DNA from: Trichosphaerium sp. ATCC 40318
Taxonomy: Eukaryota > Discosea > Flabellinia > Trichosidae
Direction: 5' to 3'
Length of the DNA stretch: 52,897 nt
Assembly: GCA_038496445.1 (NCBI GenBank)
Contig: JALMLS010000449.1
Coordinates: forward strand, 1-52,897
Both the position numbers and the translations under genes were made by a program. How positions within the stretch are numbered: the first letter of the stretch is position 1; each line of letters opens with the position of its first letter. This document shows positions 20,162 through 30,927 of the stretch, in pieces. The notes under the pieces were generated by a model. The model had not been told where the DNA came from, ran no database searches, and saw only the letters and a program-made list of their open reading frames with translations.

Positions 20162-22169
20162 ATGACCACGCCTAAACCAGCTATGAGAGTCCCAGAAGAG
20201 GAGGAAGACATTTTTACTGACCGCGATCTGATAAACGACAGATACGAAGTGGTGAAGCGTTTGGGCAAAGGAGGCTATGGTAATACTTTTAGCTACATGT
20301 AGCGTTTTTATTAGGCCTTTTCTTGCCTGTACAGCGATCTTTTTAATTGGTTGTAATTGTTTGTGAAGGTGAAATTTACCAAGCACGAGATGTTACAAAT
20401 GGCCAACTTGTTGCGGTCAAAGTGGAACGCGTAACCAAACCCGGCAATTTGTTGGAGGAAGAAAAAATTCTGCGATCCCTGAACGGTAAGTACCCCTTTA
20501 TATATTAATGGGGAGCGCAAATTCGTAAACAACAAAAACTAAAACTAAAACGCGTTCGTTTGTATTTTTTTTTCGTTTTGCATTTGGACTTTGGGCTCAT
20601 GTGTTGGTTTAGAACGCGGAGCACACTACGTTCCTCGATTGATCAGTTCAGGCCGCCACAACGACATGGTGAACTTTATCGTCATGGAGCTTCTTGGCGA
20701 AAATTTATCCGTATTACGGTTCGTTTGAGCGTATATGGATGCCCTCAGTGTGACTTGTTGTTTAGGAGACGACAACCAACACATAAATTCTCCAAACTCA
20801 CCACAATGGCTCTTGGTTTGCAAATGCTGCGTGCAATAAAAGAAGTACACGATTTGGGTTATATTCACAGAGATATTAAGCCCGTACGATGATTCAAAGG
20901 CGATTTTTTGGTTTTTTTTTGTTTTTTCGGTTTTCCCCACCTGCTTTTTAACTATTTGTCCTCAATCACTCATATTCTCTACAGGGCAATTTTGTTATGG
21001 GTTCTGCTGCAACTGATACAGAGCGTACTGTAATGTTAATCGATTTTGGTCTTTCAAGACGTCATTTCCGCCCAGAGGGTGGTGTACGACCTGTACGTTT
21101 GTTTTTTTATTATATTTTTAGAAGTATGATGATGCAAAACTTTATTTTTGGGCGTTTTTGGCGTTCAGAAAGTAAAAGCTTACTTTGATGTTTAGAAGCG
21201 AAAGTGTGCCCGTTGGGTGGGCAGTCGCCGTTATATGTCGATAAATACTCACCAACGTAAAGACCAAGGGCGTCGCGATGACTTATGGTCTCTTCTTTAC
21301 GTTTTTATCGAATTTTACACCGCAACTCTTCCTTGGGCGCATTTACGTGGTATTCAGAACCTGGTACGTTGTAGTTTGATTTTTTTCTTCTGGATAGTAG
21401 GCCTTCTAGAAGGTTTTGTTTTTTTTGTTCGAAAAATAGTGTTGACGCCATTAAAGGATAATGTCCGGGATATGAAAATTCAGTATAATAATGAAAAACT
21501 TGTAAAGAACTGTCCTGAAGAGTTCTTAAAGTTTATGAATCACATTAAAGAGCTCCGGTATGAAGACCGTCCTGACTATGATTATTTGATGAATCTTCTT
21601 TCGAAACTGTTCGATGATGATGGTGGTACGTTGTTTGTAGCTGTGCAATCAGTTTTTATTGTACTGGATTTATGTTGGTTCTCTTTATACTCATGCTTTG
21701 TTGTTTAGGTGACGAATCATTTAAATTTGACTGGGAACAACCAGAGCCTAGAAAGGACGAGGATAGCATGGATTATGATCCTGGTAGACGGTACGCTGAT
21801 AGGTTTTTTTTTATTTTAATTTAATTTGCGTATTTCACTGTGCTAAATACTTTTCTAGACCTGAGGTACGCACTGGAGGGAAGGACTCTGGTAGTATTGA
21901 AGAAAAGGATAAGCGTAGAACGCTTCATCCTTCAGGCAATGAACGTGTACTCACAAACAAATTGGTAAGGGATTTTTTTTATGGCATTTGAGAAACTTTT
22001 ATTTTAACACGTGTACCACCTGACACGTGTAATTTTTGAACAAAAAAGAAACCTCGCGTATACTCTTTTCATGTTCTTATGATTTATTCTTTAGCCCGAA
22101 GACAGCGATCCTAGAAATCGTAAAAAGAAGAAGAGGAAAGGCTGGAAGAAAAAATGTACCATAATGTAA
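20162..22169 (+). CDS. CK1-superfamily (TTBK-like) protein kinase with C-terminal CAAX box, 10 exons
   Basis: Exons: 20,162-20,279; 20,369-20,485; 20,613-20,718; 20,766-20,883; 20,985-21,092; 21,196-21,363; 21,457-21,625; 21,719-21,790; 21,859-21,964; 22,095-22,169. The kinase core has the Gly loop KRLGKGGYGEIYQAR, the VAIK-type Lys in LVAVKVE, hinge VMELLGENL, catalytic loop HRDIKPGN and DFG (LIDFGLSRR), and WVGSRRYMS in place of the APE region, as in CK1-type kinases. LGLQ and IHRDIKPGNF are typical of tau-tubulin kinases. The tail (about 70 aa) is charged and ends in a run of Lys/Arg plus CTIM, a CAAX prenylation motif after a polybasic patch. This suggests a membrane-anchored Ser/Thr kinase; anchorage is inferred. 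The start may be Met1 or Met8, given the TATA box next to the first ATG. Confidence 0.88.
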
Positions 22170-22553
22170 ATTTTATCCGCGACTTGTATTTATTACGCAC
22201 TATTATGACAATATAAACAAATACAAGAGACGTTACATCTAATAATACAAGGGTTGTTGGGTTTTTTATTCCCAAAGGAAAAAGAGGAATGGCGTAAAGT
22301 GGGCTAGAAAGACTGTTCCTTTTTCGCTCTTATGAGTGTATCTTGTCCATCTCGTGATGATTGCCGTTAAATCACTGAAACGCTGTCACTAGCCTCAAAC
22401 GATTACATTCTCAGGTCACGTTCTGTTGTCGCTACACGGTGGGTACCTCGCGTATTGGTTTGCAATTAGGAGAGTAACTTAGCTGTTTGAACTATAACTA
22501 GCTTATACAGTTAGATAGCAACTAAGTTGTAAACCAAGGCTCCGTTGATATAA
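22170..22553. other. Intergenic region
   Basis: No gene recognised. It would carry the promoter of the truncated F-box gene. The 60-bp module is not present here. Confidence 0.4.
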
Positions 22554-23100
22554 ATGCAGAGTAGTGTAGCTGATCCTGATGCTAAACGGGTGTTAATGTA
22601 CGCTTTTTGAAGTACAAACGTTCAAAAACGTATAACAATACCTGATTTGATTTTGCGCGCTCTTGGAACGCCTAATAAACCATTTTGATAGTGATTTGTA
22701 CGATTTTGTGTTAATTTCGTTTCTAGCAACGCACCACACGTTGAAACGCTCACATCGTTTCGCGATCTCCCAAGAGAGATCATTGGCGTCATTTTAACCT
22801 ATTTAAAGCACTCAAGGTTCGAAGCAGCACAAACATGTCAATTATGGGCCAAAATCATACATAATAGCGTAGGGTACATACGTGTACGTACCAAAACAGA
22901 TGAAGACGTTTTAAGAATTTCAATGTTTGACGGAATCCTCCGAAACACAAAGATCTTTTGTCATCCTAATATAACAGATGATGCCGTTAAATCAATAAGA
23001 AAAGCATGCAATATAACATTTGAAGATTGCTTAGAAATAACAGATGATAGCATTGGATTACTTGAAAACATAAAAACGATTCATTTATGGAACTGTCCAC
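22554..23100 (+). pseudogene. F-box/LRR gene truncated by a LINE insertion
   Basis: Exon 1 is 22,554-22,597 (MQSSVADPDAKRVL). The intron 22,598-22,726 (GTACGC...CTAG) joins in phase to exon 2 from 22,727. An F-box follows (FRDLPREIIGVILTYLKHSR; AAQTCQLWAKII). Then come the same N-terminal LRR features as in the 8,866-9,915 gene (NITDDAVKSI; ITFEDCLEITDDSIGL; TIHLWNCPQ). The coding sequence stops matching at about 23,100, exactly where the (CAGTT)n tail of a minus-strand LINE begins. The rest of the gene is not found on the far side within the window. It must be non-functional unless an altered product is made. Confidence 0.75.
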
Positions 23101-23280
23101 AGTTCAGTTCAGTTCAGTTTATTCTGGTACAGTCAGAGCTGTTCAACAAAGTCCTTTTACAGTAGGATCTCACATAAAGTCAGTGCGCATGCTTTGCATG
23201 CGCACCGCCGCTCAGGGACGGTGTCTGGGCGGGTTTGTTTCTGACCAGGGACGCAGGCTAGTCTGCGAGTTTCAAGCCTG

Positions 23281-26200
23281 CTATGTAATAGGTGGGTTAT
23301 GATCGTCGTCGCGTTCTGGTTCGATTCGTATCGACCTCCACGCGCTTTCCATTAGTTTGCATCTTTTCCTGTATAGTTTCTGATATCGCTGTGTCATTCT
23401 GCGCTGTATGTTCTTGAGTTTGTTGTCCGTGTATTTGATGTCGTAGCCAGCCATGAGGCATTTCACTACGATCGCCTTAGGGATGAAGCAGTCGCCATTG
23501 ATCCATTCTGTATCTGTTTCTTTCATTTTGACTTTTGGGAAGCTTCTGCGAAACTTTTTAGTGGTTTTATGCTTGATTTCTGTTCTGTGTTCTTGGGTGC
23601 AGCTACACTCGTTAAGAATGTGGTTAGTGTCCTCTTTTTCAGCAGTGCATAGTAGGCAGTTGGGGTGTTTGTATTTTGCATTGTACGCTTCTGTGTTATG
23701 TTCTCCTGTGTTCTTGTTCATCTCATATCTACCGCACAGTCGTCTATTGCGCGCCTTCAACATAAAGCGTATGCTTTTGTCGTTCTTTATGGGTTCTTCT
23801 TGTAGTGCTGTGGATATGACCATGTCCTGGTCTTTGTAGTGAGGGAAGTCTTGGTTAAATGCCTTCGTTTCGTTATCTCTGTATCTGTTTTGAATGGTGT
23901 TTCTAATGGATCCTTCTAGTAGGTTGTCGTTAAAGTCATATAGGGAACATTCTAGTGTGGTGCGTCTCTTGGGTTTGGATTCCGGTGGGAGCTCTAGCGC
24001 TTCTTTGGCTAGTCTATCTGCTTCGTCATTACCGTCTATGATCCAGGCAATGTCTTCTCCGAAGGTGTTGTGTAGCGTATTGAGTTCTTGGTATATTTCC
24101 GCGTTTTTGTTGGGGGTTGTTGCTAGCTTTTGTAGTTTTCATTTACGTGGCTGGGGACTTTGAAGAAGGTGACAAGTCCTCCCTGTTTGTTTTTGAGGGA
24201 GATGGCTCTATTCATCTCTTCTATGAGGGCTTTGTTTGGCGCTTTAGCTTTTTGTAGGTGCGTTTTGCCTCTCCACCTAGTGGCACAGTGTATTACGTAT
24301 TTGGAGTCTGTGAAGATGTCTATGTCGTCTTCTCTGTTGGCGTTTTTGATGGCATATGTGGCTGCTTCTAACTCTGCGATGTCGACCGTGTCGCCTGTGA
24401 TTGTTTTGGAGTAATAGTTTCTGTCGTCATCAGGGCCGTAGTATACACCCATACCCGCACCGGGTTGACCGTCTCTCTTGGAGCCGTCTGTCCACACCGC
24501 AAGTTTTTGCTTGTCGGTGCAATTGTAATTGCAAAATTGGAATATTTCGTAGGTGGGATTCATGTTTCGGAGGAGGTACTGTTTCAGATTTGTGGAGTTG
24601 TTTTGGCTGACGATGTTTTTCAGCTTTTGGTAGTTCTGTACTGTTATTGAGGCCAAAGGGCCTGTGAGTTGGTTAAACTCTTTGATGTGTTTTGTAGTGG
24701 CCACATCGGCCCATTTTGAGTCTAGAGGTATGTTTAATTTGGTAAATTTATGGTAGTCGGCGTGGTTTAGAGTATCAACTATTTGATCAGGTACTGTTTC
24801 ATGGTTGACCGGGTTGATTTTAATTTCGTTTAGGAGCTTGACATATGTAGTAATGCGTTCATCGTCTATGTCGTGCACTGCTATTGGAGGTAGTTGTCTG
24901 AGCGTTTCTCCGAGATTGCGTCTGCCTATGCGATCAAGGTATTTGTTATCTTTGAGTCTTTGCCTAGTAGTTTGGCGTGCTATTGAGCCTATGCGCGTGT
25001 TGATGCCCATGCAGTGCATGTTGGCTATGAAGCCGACATTTGAGAGGAGCGAGGGTTGTGTTGCTCCAAAGCCCCCTTCCTTTGGATCTATCCATAGTTG
25101 GCTGTATTTAGTGTATGATGACATGGGAACTGACCAGAAGAGGTTTTTGGCGAGTGCCTTCTTTAACTTGAAGATTTTGCTGTTGGGTATGTGATAGAAG
25201 TTAGCGTGGTATTGTAGTGCTGGGTTAATCACCGTGTTGATGATTTTGCGACGTGCCGTTAACGGGATTTGTCTATGTTGTATTAATGCTAGTCTGTACA
25301 GGTATGCGTTTGAGGCGGCGTTGAGATCTACCGACCAATCTAATTCTGTATTTACGTGTATTCCTAGGTATTTGTAGGACTTGTGTAATCCTATATTTTC
25401 GATTTTAAGGATATTTCCGTTGACTTCAATGTCTATATCACCCGCCTGTGCTAGCGATGACATATATTTGGTTTTTTTGACGTTGATGGATAGTCCATTG
25501 TGTTGGCAGAATTCTTGGAAGGTTTTTACCATATCCTCCATCTCTTCCTTGTTGTTTGAGAGGAATACTAGATCATCGCAATAGGCGAGGATTGGGATTT
25601 TGAGCAGCGCGTTTTTGGCGAATGTGTATCCTTGATAGGTGTTCTGTATGTGTTTAATAATAGGGTTAAGTACTGTGATGAATAGTAAAGGGGAGAGGAT
25701 GTCTCCTTGGCGGACTCCGTTTTTGATTTGGAATTGATCGGAGAGACCGCACGGTGTGAGCAGTTGCGCCGTGCCGTGTTTATATGTGCCTTCTATTGCT
25801 TGAATCATTTTCTTGGGTACTTTGTAGTATGTGAGGGTGTCTTTTATTGACCAGTGTTCTATTGAGTCGAATGCTTTTTTGAGATCAAAGAAGGTGAGGT
25901 GTACATTTTGGTTGTCGTTTTGTTTGTTGTCTTCCATGATGTTAATGAGTGTGTTGACGTGTTCTAGGGTGGATCTTTCTTTACGGAAGCCGTTTTGGAG
26001 ATTGGAAAGGAGGTTGTTGTCTTCCATGAAGACTACTAATCGATTGTAGAGTATTCTTGTGTATATTTTGTGCTGAACGCATAGGAGCGCTATAGGTCGG
26101 TAGTTGTTGGGTGCTGTTTCGTCTGATCCATTTTTGTGTATTAGGCATATGATGGATCTGTTCCAGGAGGAGGGGATGATTCCTGTGGCGTATGCTCGTT

Positions 26201-29200
26201 TGCACACAAGAAAAAGGATGTCGTGGTAACGTTCTGGTAATTTCTTAAGTACTTCCGCCGGTATGCAGTCTTCACCTGCTCTTTTCCATTCTTTGGTGTC
26301 GTGTAGGGCTTGTTCATATTCGCTTCTGGTGATGTCGTGTGTTTTCATTGGTTGTGTGATTGTTGTGTCGTCTTTGAGCCATTTTGGTGTCGGGCCCTTG
26401 GGTTTTGGGCTATTTTTCAGGGCTGAAACTCAGCTAGGCATTACCTTAAAAAATGATGCATATTCCTAACATTTGGCATCAGATGGCAAAATCAAGGCAT
26501 TTGCATTTGGCATTGCCCAATAAAGTAAGGCATTTTTACAAAAAGGCAATGCCTTCATCAAAAAGGCATTAAAACCAGGCATTTTTGGGCATCTTTTGGC
26601 ATTGCATAAAATCAGGTAATGCCTTGTATTGCATTTTTTGGCATTGCATAAAATCAAGTAATGCCCTGTATTGCAAGTACTTTATGCCTTTATTATGCTT
26701 TATTTTTTTAAGCATTATATGCCTTGTATTCCAATTCATATATAAGGCATTGCTTATACTATATCATAGGAACTGATCACATTAAGGAAGTGGTTTAAGC
26801 TAAGTAACAGTCAAACAACTTTTACACTTTTTTTTTCACATCACCTATTGACGTTTTATATAGATAGGCACCTAGAGCTTTTAGTAATTCATGAAATTAG
26901 ACGAAACCACCGCCAAACGAACCGCAGCACCCTATTTCACCTACAACAGTACTAGGAGTGAACTCCGCGATATTTCCAGGACCGCGGAATTCTAACACTA
27001 CAAGGTAAGTTTTTTTTTTTTTTTTTCTACACCATCTCATATTTTCTTTAAGGTTTTTTCAAATGTGGACTTAGGAGTTTTGTGTATTGTATGTGTACTG
27101 TATTATAAAATAAATAGTTGTGTTATTACCTGAAAATGCCCTGGTTTATTAGGCACTGTAGACTATGATAATGCTTTCTTTTTGCCTTCAAAATAAGGCA
27201 TTGATGCATGAGTTATGCCCTAATTTGAAGGGCATAATTCCTAAAAATATGCAGGCAAAACCATTGCAATCTTGTGTACCAGATGCAAGCATTTTTCATC
27301 AAATATGAGGCATTTTTGGAGCAAAAAATAAGGCATTGCCCTGTATTTGCCTTTTTGAATGAGGCAAAAACTAGGCATTTTTGTAAAAAATAAGGCATTA
27401 TTTGATGAAAATGCCTAGGCATTGTCCAAAAATGCCTTGTTGAGTTTCAGCCCTGTTTTGCAGAATCTTTTTCCAGGTTTTGACCAGCAGTTTAAGCTTG
27501 TCTTCTGTGTCGGTGATGAGTTCTTCTGTGTTTGGGTCTACAAGCGCTGCCATATGGGCACGGTTACGTCTGGAGAGGAGGTTGTCGAAGAATTTTTTTG
27601 GTTCATTTTTGTAGTTTTCTATGAGTCTATCGATGTTTTGATGTATGATCCTGCTTTTGACTTTCTCAGCGCGGCGTCTTTGTTGTTTGGCGATGTTGTT
27701 GATCGTGTTTTTTATGAGGATGCGTGCTGTATATTCCACTTTGCCGCGGTATATGTCTAGTATGTTGTGAGTCAATGCCGTCAGCATATTTGGTAACACG
27801 TAGCGATTTCAGCATGACATCTTTCCATTTTGTCCAGTTATGCGTAGATATGTGTTTCCGTTTGTTGATCTTGTTGGCGATCTTCCTAGTTCTTCTTTTT
27901 GCGTTGGCGATTTTGTTAAGTTTCTTATCGAGGAGCTTGCTATTTTTCCTAGCTTTACGGGTGCCCAGGGTCTTGACGCACGAGTCGTAGATGTCTTGGT
28001 TGATTTTTTTCGATATTTCATCAGGCGATGCCTGTTTGTTTTGCAGGAATTTTTTAAGCTCTTCGGCAGTGTCGTCATTAATTTTAAAGTTTTGTAGGGG
28101 TATCAGCACGTGTTTTGCGCTTTTTGATGTACGAATTGTGGGTTTGGCAGTTCGTGGTATGTAAGTCGTTCTGTTGTTTGCACTGAGGTCTGTTTTGTAC
28201 GTGAGTTTGATTGGTACGTGATCGCTGTCAGTAAATGGATTTTGTATGATTTTAGTGTGTAGAATATTGGCTATGAGTGATCTTTTAACCAGGAAGAGGT
28301 TGATATGTGCTTTGGATCGATACATGTTGGTTTTGCTTTGATTGTCATTGCCGTATCGAGTGTATTCCTTCTTATTAGGGAACTTGGCGCGGTATGCGCA
28401 TGTGAGGTTGTGGGCGCTCATGAGTTCTTTGAGCTTTGCGTTTTGTTTTGGCGGTTTTATGTGTACAGTGTCTTTGAGGAGCCACCTGTCTTTGTTAATG
28501 TCTAGCGTGGCGTTGAAGTCTCCACCCATGATGATCTCGTGTTTTTTGTTTTTGTATTTCTTTTTACGTTTCTCGATAATTTTGTTTAATCTCTGAAAAA
28601 AGACTTTACCTTCGCTGAGTGAGCATGGCGCGTACACATTGACAATAAAAATGATGGTTCCTTTATTGGGTTCCATTTCTGTGATGATAAATTTTCTAGA
28701 CGTATCTTTGTATGTATTAACTACAAGCGGCAACAGGGATTTGTGAATAAGCGTAATCGTTCCTTCTGAGGGCCTTGGGTCGAAGTTTGGGTTTTGTTGT
28801 CGTTTTGTATAGAAATTTCAATTTGTTCCATCGTTTTGCCTCTAGATGGCCAATTTTTGTAGCGTCTTTCGTGCGCTTTGTTGCGTCGTTGCTCTAGAGA
28901 GAGAAGGTTGTTAAAGTTTAGGAAGTTGTCTGTGAGTTCTGCGTAGGTGCTCCATTTGTAGTCGGCATTGCGTATGTGTGGTTCTTGGACCAGGACGATG
29001 CCTGCTTTCGCCTTTTTCGCCTGTCTGTAGATGTTGTAGGAGTTATCGCCCCAATTTCCGTTTGCATTGAAAGAAAGGAGCGTAATAGATTCGTTACTGG
29101 TTGGGTATGTATTATCGAGTGCGTACGTGTTGTTTGGGTGGTTTTTCTGATAAGTGTTGAGGTTCCAATTGCACGGTGTCGCTTTCGCTATCCTCGCAAA

Positions 29201-29278
29201 GTTGTTACCTTGTAGTGAGCCATGATTATTGCCTAAAAATCTGACATCGCTGGTTAAAGAAACTTTAGAGAGACTCAT
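23281..29278 (-). pseudogene. LINE ORF2: APE endonuclease, RT, RNase H, zinc knuckle (broken)
   Basis: The start at 29,278 (MSLSKVSLTS) is 30 bp after the ORF1 stop. The endonuclease spans about 29,130-28,190, with LLSFNANGNW, VLVQEPH, NVYAPC, GGDFNATLD and SDHVPI. The RT lies about 26,300-25,300: NNYRPIALL, FFDLKKAFDS, NGVRQGDILSPLLF and the catalytic AYCDDLVFL. RNase H follows, with VWTDGS, ELEAATYAI and FTDSKYVI, then DEADRLAKEA after a frameshift. The C-terminus has CLLCTAEKEDTNHILNEC, a CCHC knuckle. Breaks: frameshifts near 28,780, 27,790 and 24,130, and element A1 between 26,418 and 27,455. It makes cDNA by target-primed reverse transcription (family knowledge). This copy cannot do so. 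Confidence 0.85.
26418..27455. mobile_element. Element A1 (CAGGGCTGAAAC ends, GGCATT-rich), inside the LINE
   Basis: It begins CAGGGCTGAAACTCAG and ends TGAGTTTCAGCCCTG. The flanking TT (26,416-26,417 and 27,456-27,457) is a 2-bp duplication; removing the element plus TT puts the LINE frame back in register. Both arms are packed with GGCATT/AATGCC words. The core (about 26,840-27,010) contains CGAACCGCAGCACC and ACGTTTTATATAGATAG, shared in diverged form with A2, A3 and A5. It has no ORF of its own. It is the most diverged A copy here. Confidence 0.85.
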
Positions 29279-29308
29279 GATATAAAATATTGGATGGTAA
29301 GGTTTTTA

Positions 29309-30816
29309 TTATACTGTAGGTGAGTTTTTTCCAGCAATTGGTACAAGAGGGGAAGAGTTAGAGGGCTGCGTAGAGCTTTTGTCGTTCGGTACGACTCTAC
29401 GACGTTTACGGTGAGTTTTGTTTTGGACGTTTTGGGAGGAGTCGTTTTGCGTAGCGTCTTTTTGCGCTCCTTGCGCGTCACACATGTTGGTATCGCCATC
29501 TTGGTCGTTTGGTGCCATAATTTCACTGTGTAGCTTAAGGAGGTCGACTTCGACTCGTAATTTGGTGAATTCCTGTTCCATACTGTGGATACTGTATTTG
29601 TGTGAGAAGAAGGAGGAGGGAAGAGTAGGGTAAGGATTGCATACCAGCCAGTTAAGGCTTCGAGATATTGCTGTTGGGTAAGTATTTGCAACGATTGTTC
29701 GTCGAATTTGTTTTTGTATTGCATCATGAACTCTGTGTTGCATTGTTCGCGAGGAGTTTTAGAAGGGAGGTTTGTACGATAGTTCCAGTCTTTGTCGTAG
29801 ACGTGAGGTTTGTTGATGGCGAGTACGCCTGAGTACGAGTGGCGGTTTGCGACACCGTGAGCCAGTTCCTCAATCATGGCTTGTTTGGAGGGGAAGGTGA
29901 TGAATGCGTAACCTGTGCATTTTTCGTTGAAGATTGAGCGTCCGATAAGTATGCTTTCCATAGGGATTTGGCAGTTTGCGGCCTCGAAGACCATTTTACG
30001 CATTCTGCGTACCGATATATTGCCTTTAGGCAGGCTTTTGACAGCCAGAGTGTGTGGGTATATGACTTTGACGGGTGGTGTGAGTACCACAGGGTGTTCG
30101 GTGTTGCCTATAAGGCCAGCTTCGTAAAGGGCAATGTTTCGTTCTATATCTGAATAGAAAACGAAGCCACCATAGGCTCCGAGCCATCCTGTTGCCAATG
30201 CTATGGCTTTTGGATCGATGTGTTTGATCTTTTCTCGCTGTTGAGTGGAGAGGAAGGCGGCAGTAAATGTGCACGTATCTGCGTGGTTGAGCTGTTGCTG
30301 TTTTTGCCAGGCGTTGTTGTAGGAGTTGTTGTTGGAGTATCTTGCGTTTCTCCCTTTGTTGTTGTAGTTGTTGTTTTGTGGTGCCGTGCGCATTATGGTG
30401 TGTAGTTGTAGTTTGCATGCTGCTGCGTTTTTGTGTTCAGTGTAGTAAGCTTCTCCACTGTTGGACCATACGGCCTTAGCTGCTAGAACAGCGTTGTCTT
30501 CGGAGTTGAGGTTGACGTACACGAAGGGGATGAAGTCTGTTCCCCCATCGCAGTGATGGTCTGTGTTGGTAGGAGCGAGGATTTCTTCTATAAAGAGTTG
30601 TACTTGGCGTGCTGAGTAATCTTCACGTTGGAGGACGGCGATGATGGGGTATTTGTCGTCTACTAGAACCGGTTTGTCTGTATACATGGAGCATTTGTCC
30701 ACTGGGAAGTGTAGCGTAATGGCTGGTTGCGTCGAAGCGAGATTCAAGATGTTCTTTACGGGGGTGGTGCCGGTAGAGGAGAAGGAAGGAAGAGAAGGAA
30801 GAGATGAGGTCCACAT
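29309..30816 (-). pseudogene. LINE ORF1: RRM-type RNA-binding protein with C-terminal coiled coil (one frameshift)
   Basis: The ATG at 30,816 (MWTSSLPSLPSFSSTGTTPV) is the likely start. The frame is open further upstream, but that part lies inside element C1. An Asn/Gln-rich segment follows, near 30,380-30,280. An RRM has RNP2-like TLAVKSLPKG and RNP1-like CTGYAFITF near 29,920. The frame then shifts near 29,640. The second frame continues through a coiled coil (MEQEFTKLRVEVDLLKLHSE) and a basic tail (THRKRRRVV), stopping at 29,309. ORF1 proteins bind LINE RNA. The frameshift makes this copy inactive. Confidence 0.75.
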
Positions 30817-30927
30817 GTTGAGAATTTGTATAAGTAGGCCAATGTAGGCAAAAGGAGGATTTATTGGAGAATGTGGATTTATATAACGATACGGTTTTCT
30901 TGCGACCGGTCGATTGTTTATTTTGTG

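Larger units (their letters stand above)
23101..30927 (-). mobile_element. Non-LTR retrotransposon (LINE) with RNase H, about 6.8 kb plus a 1-kb insertion
   Basis: The element reads leftwards: short 5' UTR (30,927-30,817), ORF1, ORF2, 3' UTR, and a tail of three AACTG units at about 23,119-23,100. ORF2 has an APE endonuclease, reverse transcriptase, RNase H and a C-terminal CCHC knuckle, an order found in I/Tad-like clades. It landed in the F-box/LRR gene at 23,100. At least three frameshifts in ORF2 and one in ORF1, plus element A1, show it is dead. Confidence 0.85.

Noticed and set aside
28305-30405. Plus-strand ORFs within the LINE
   Set aside because: All are antisense to the APE endonuclease or ORF1 RRM frames and have a Leu/Val/Phe-rich composition typical of shadow frames.
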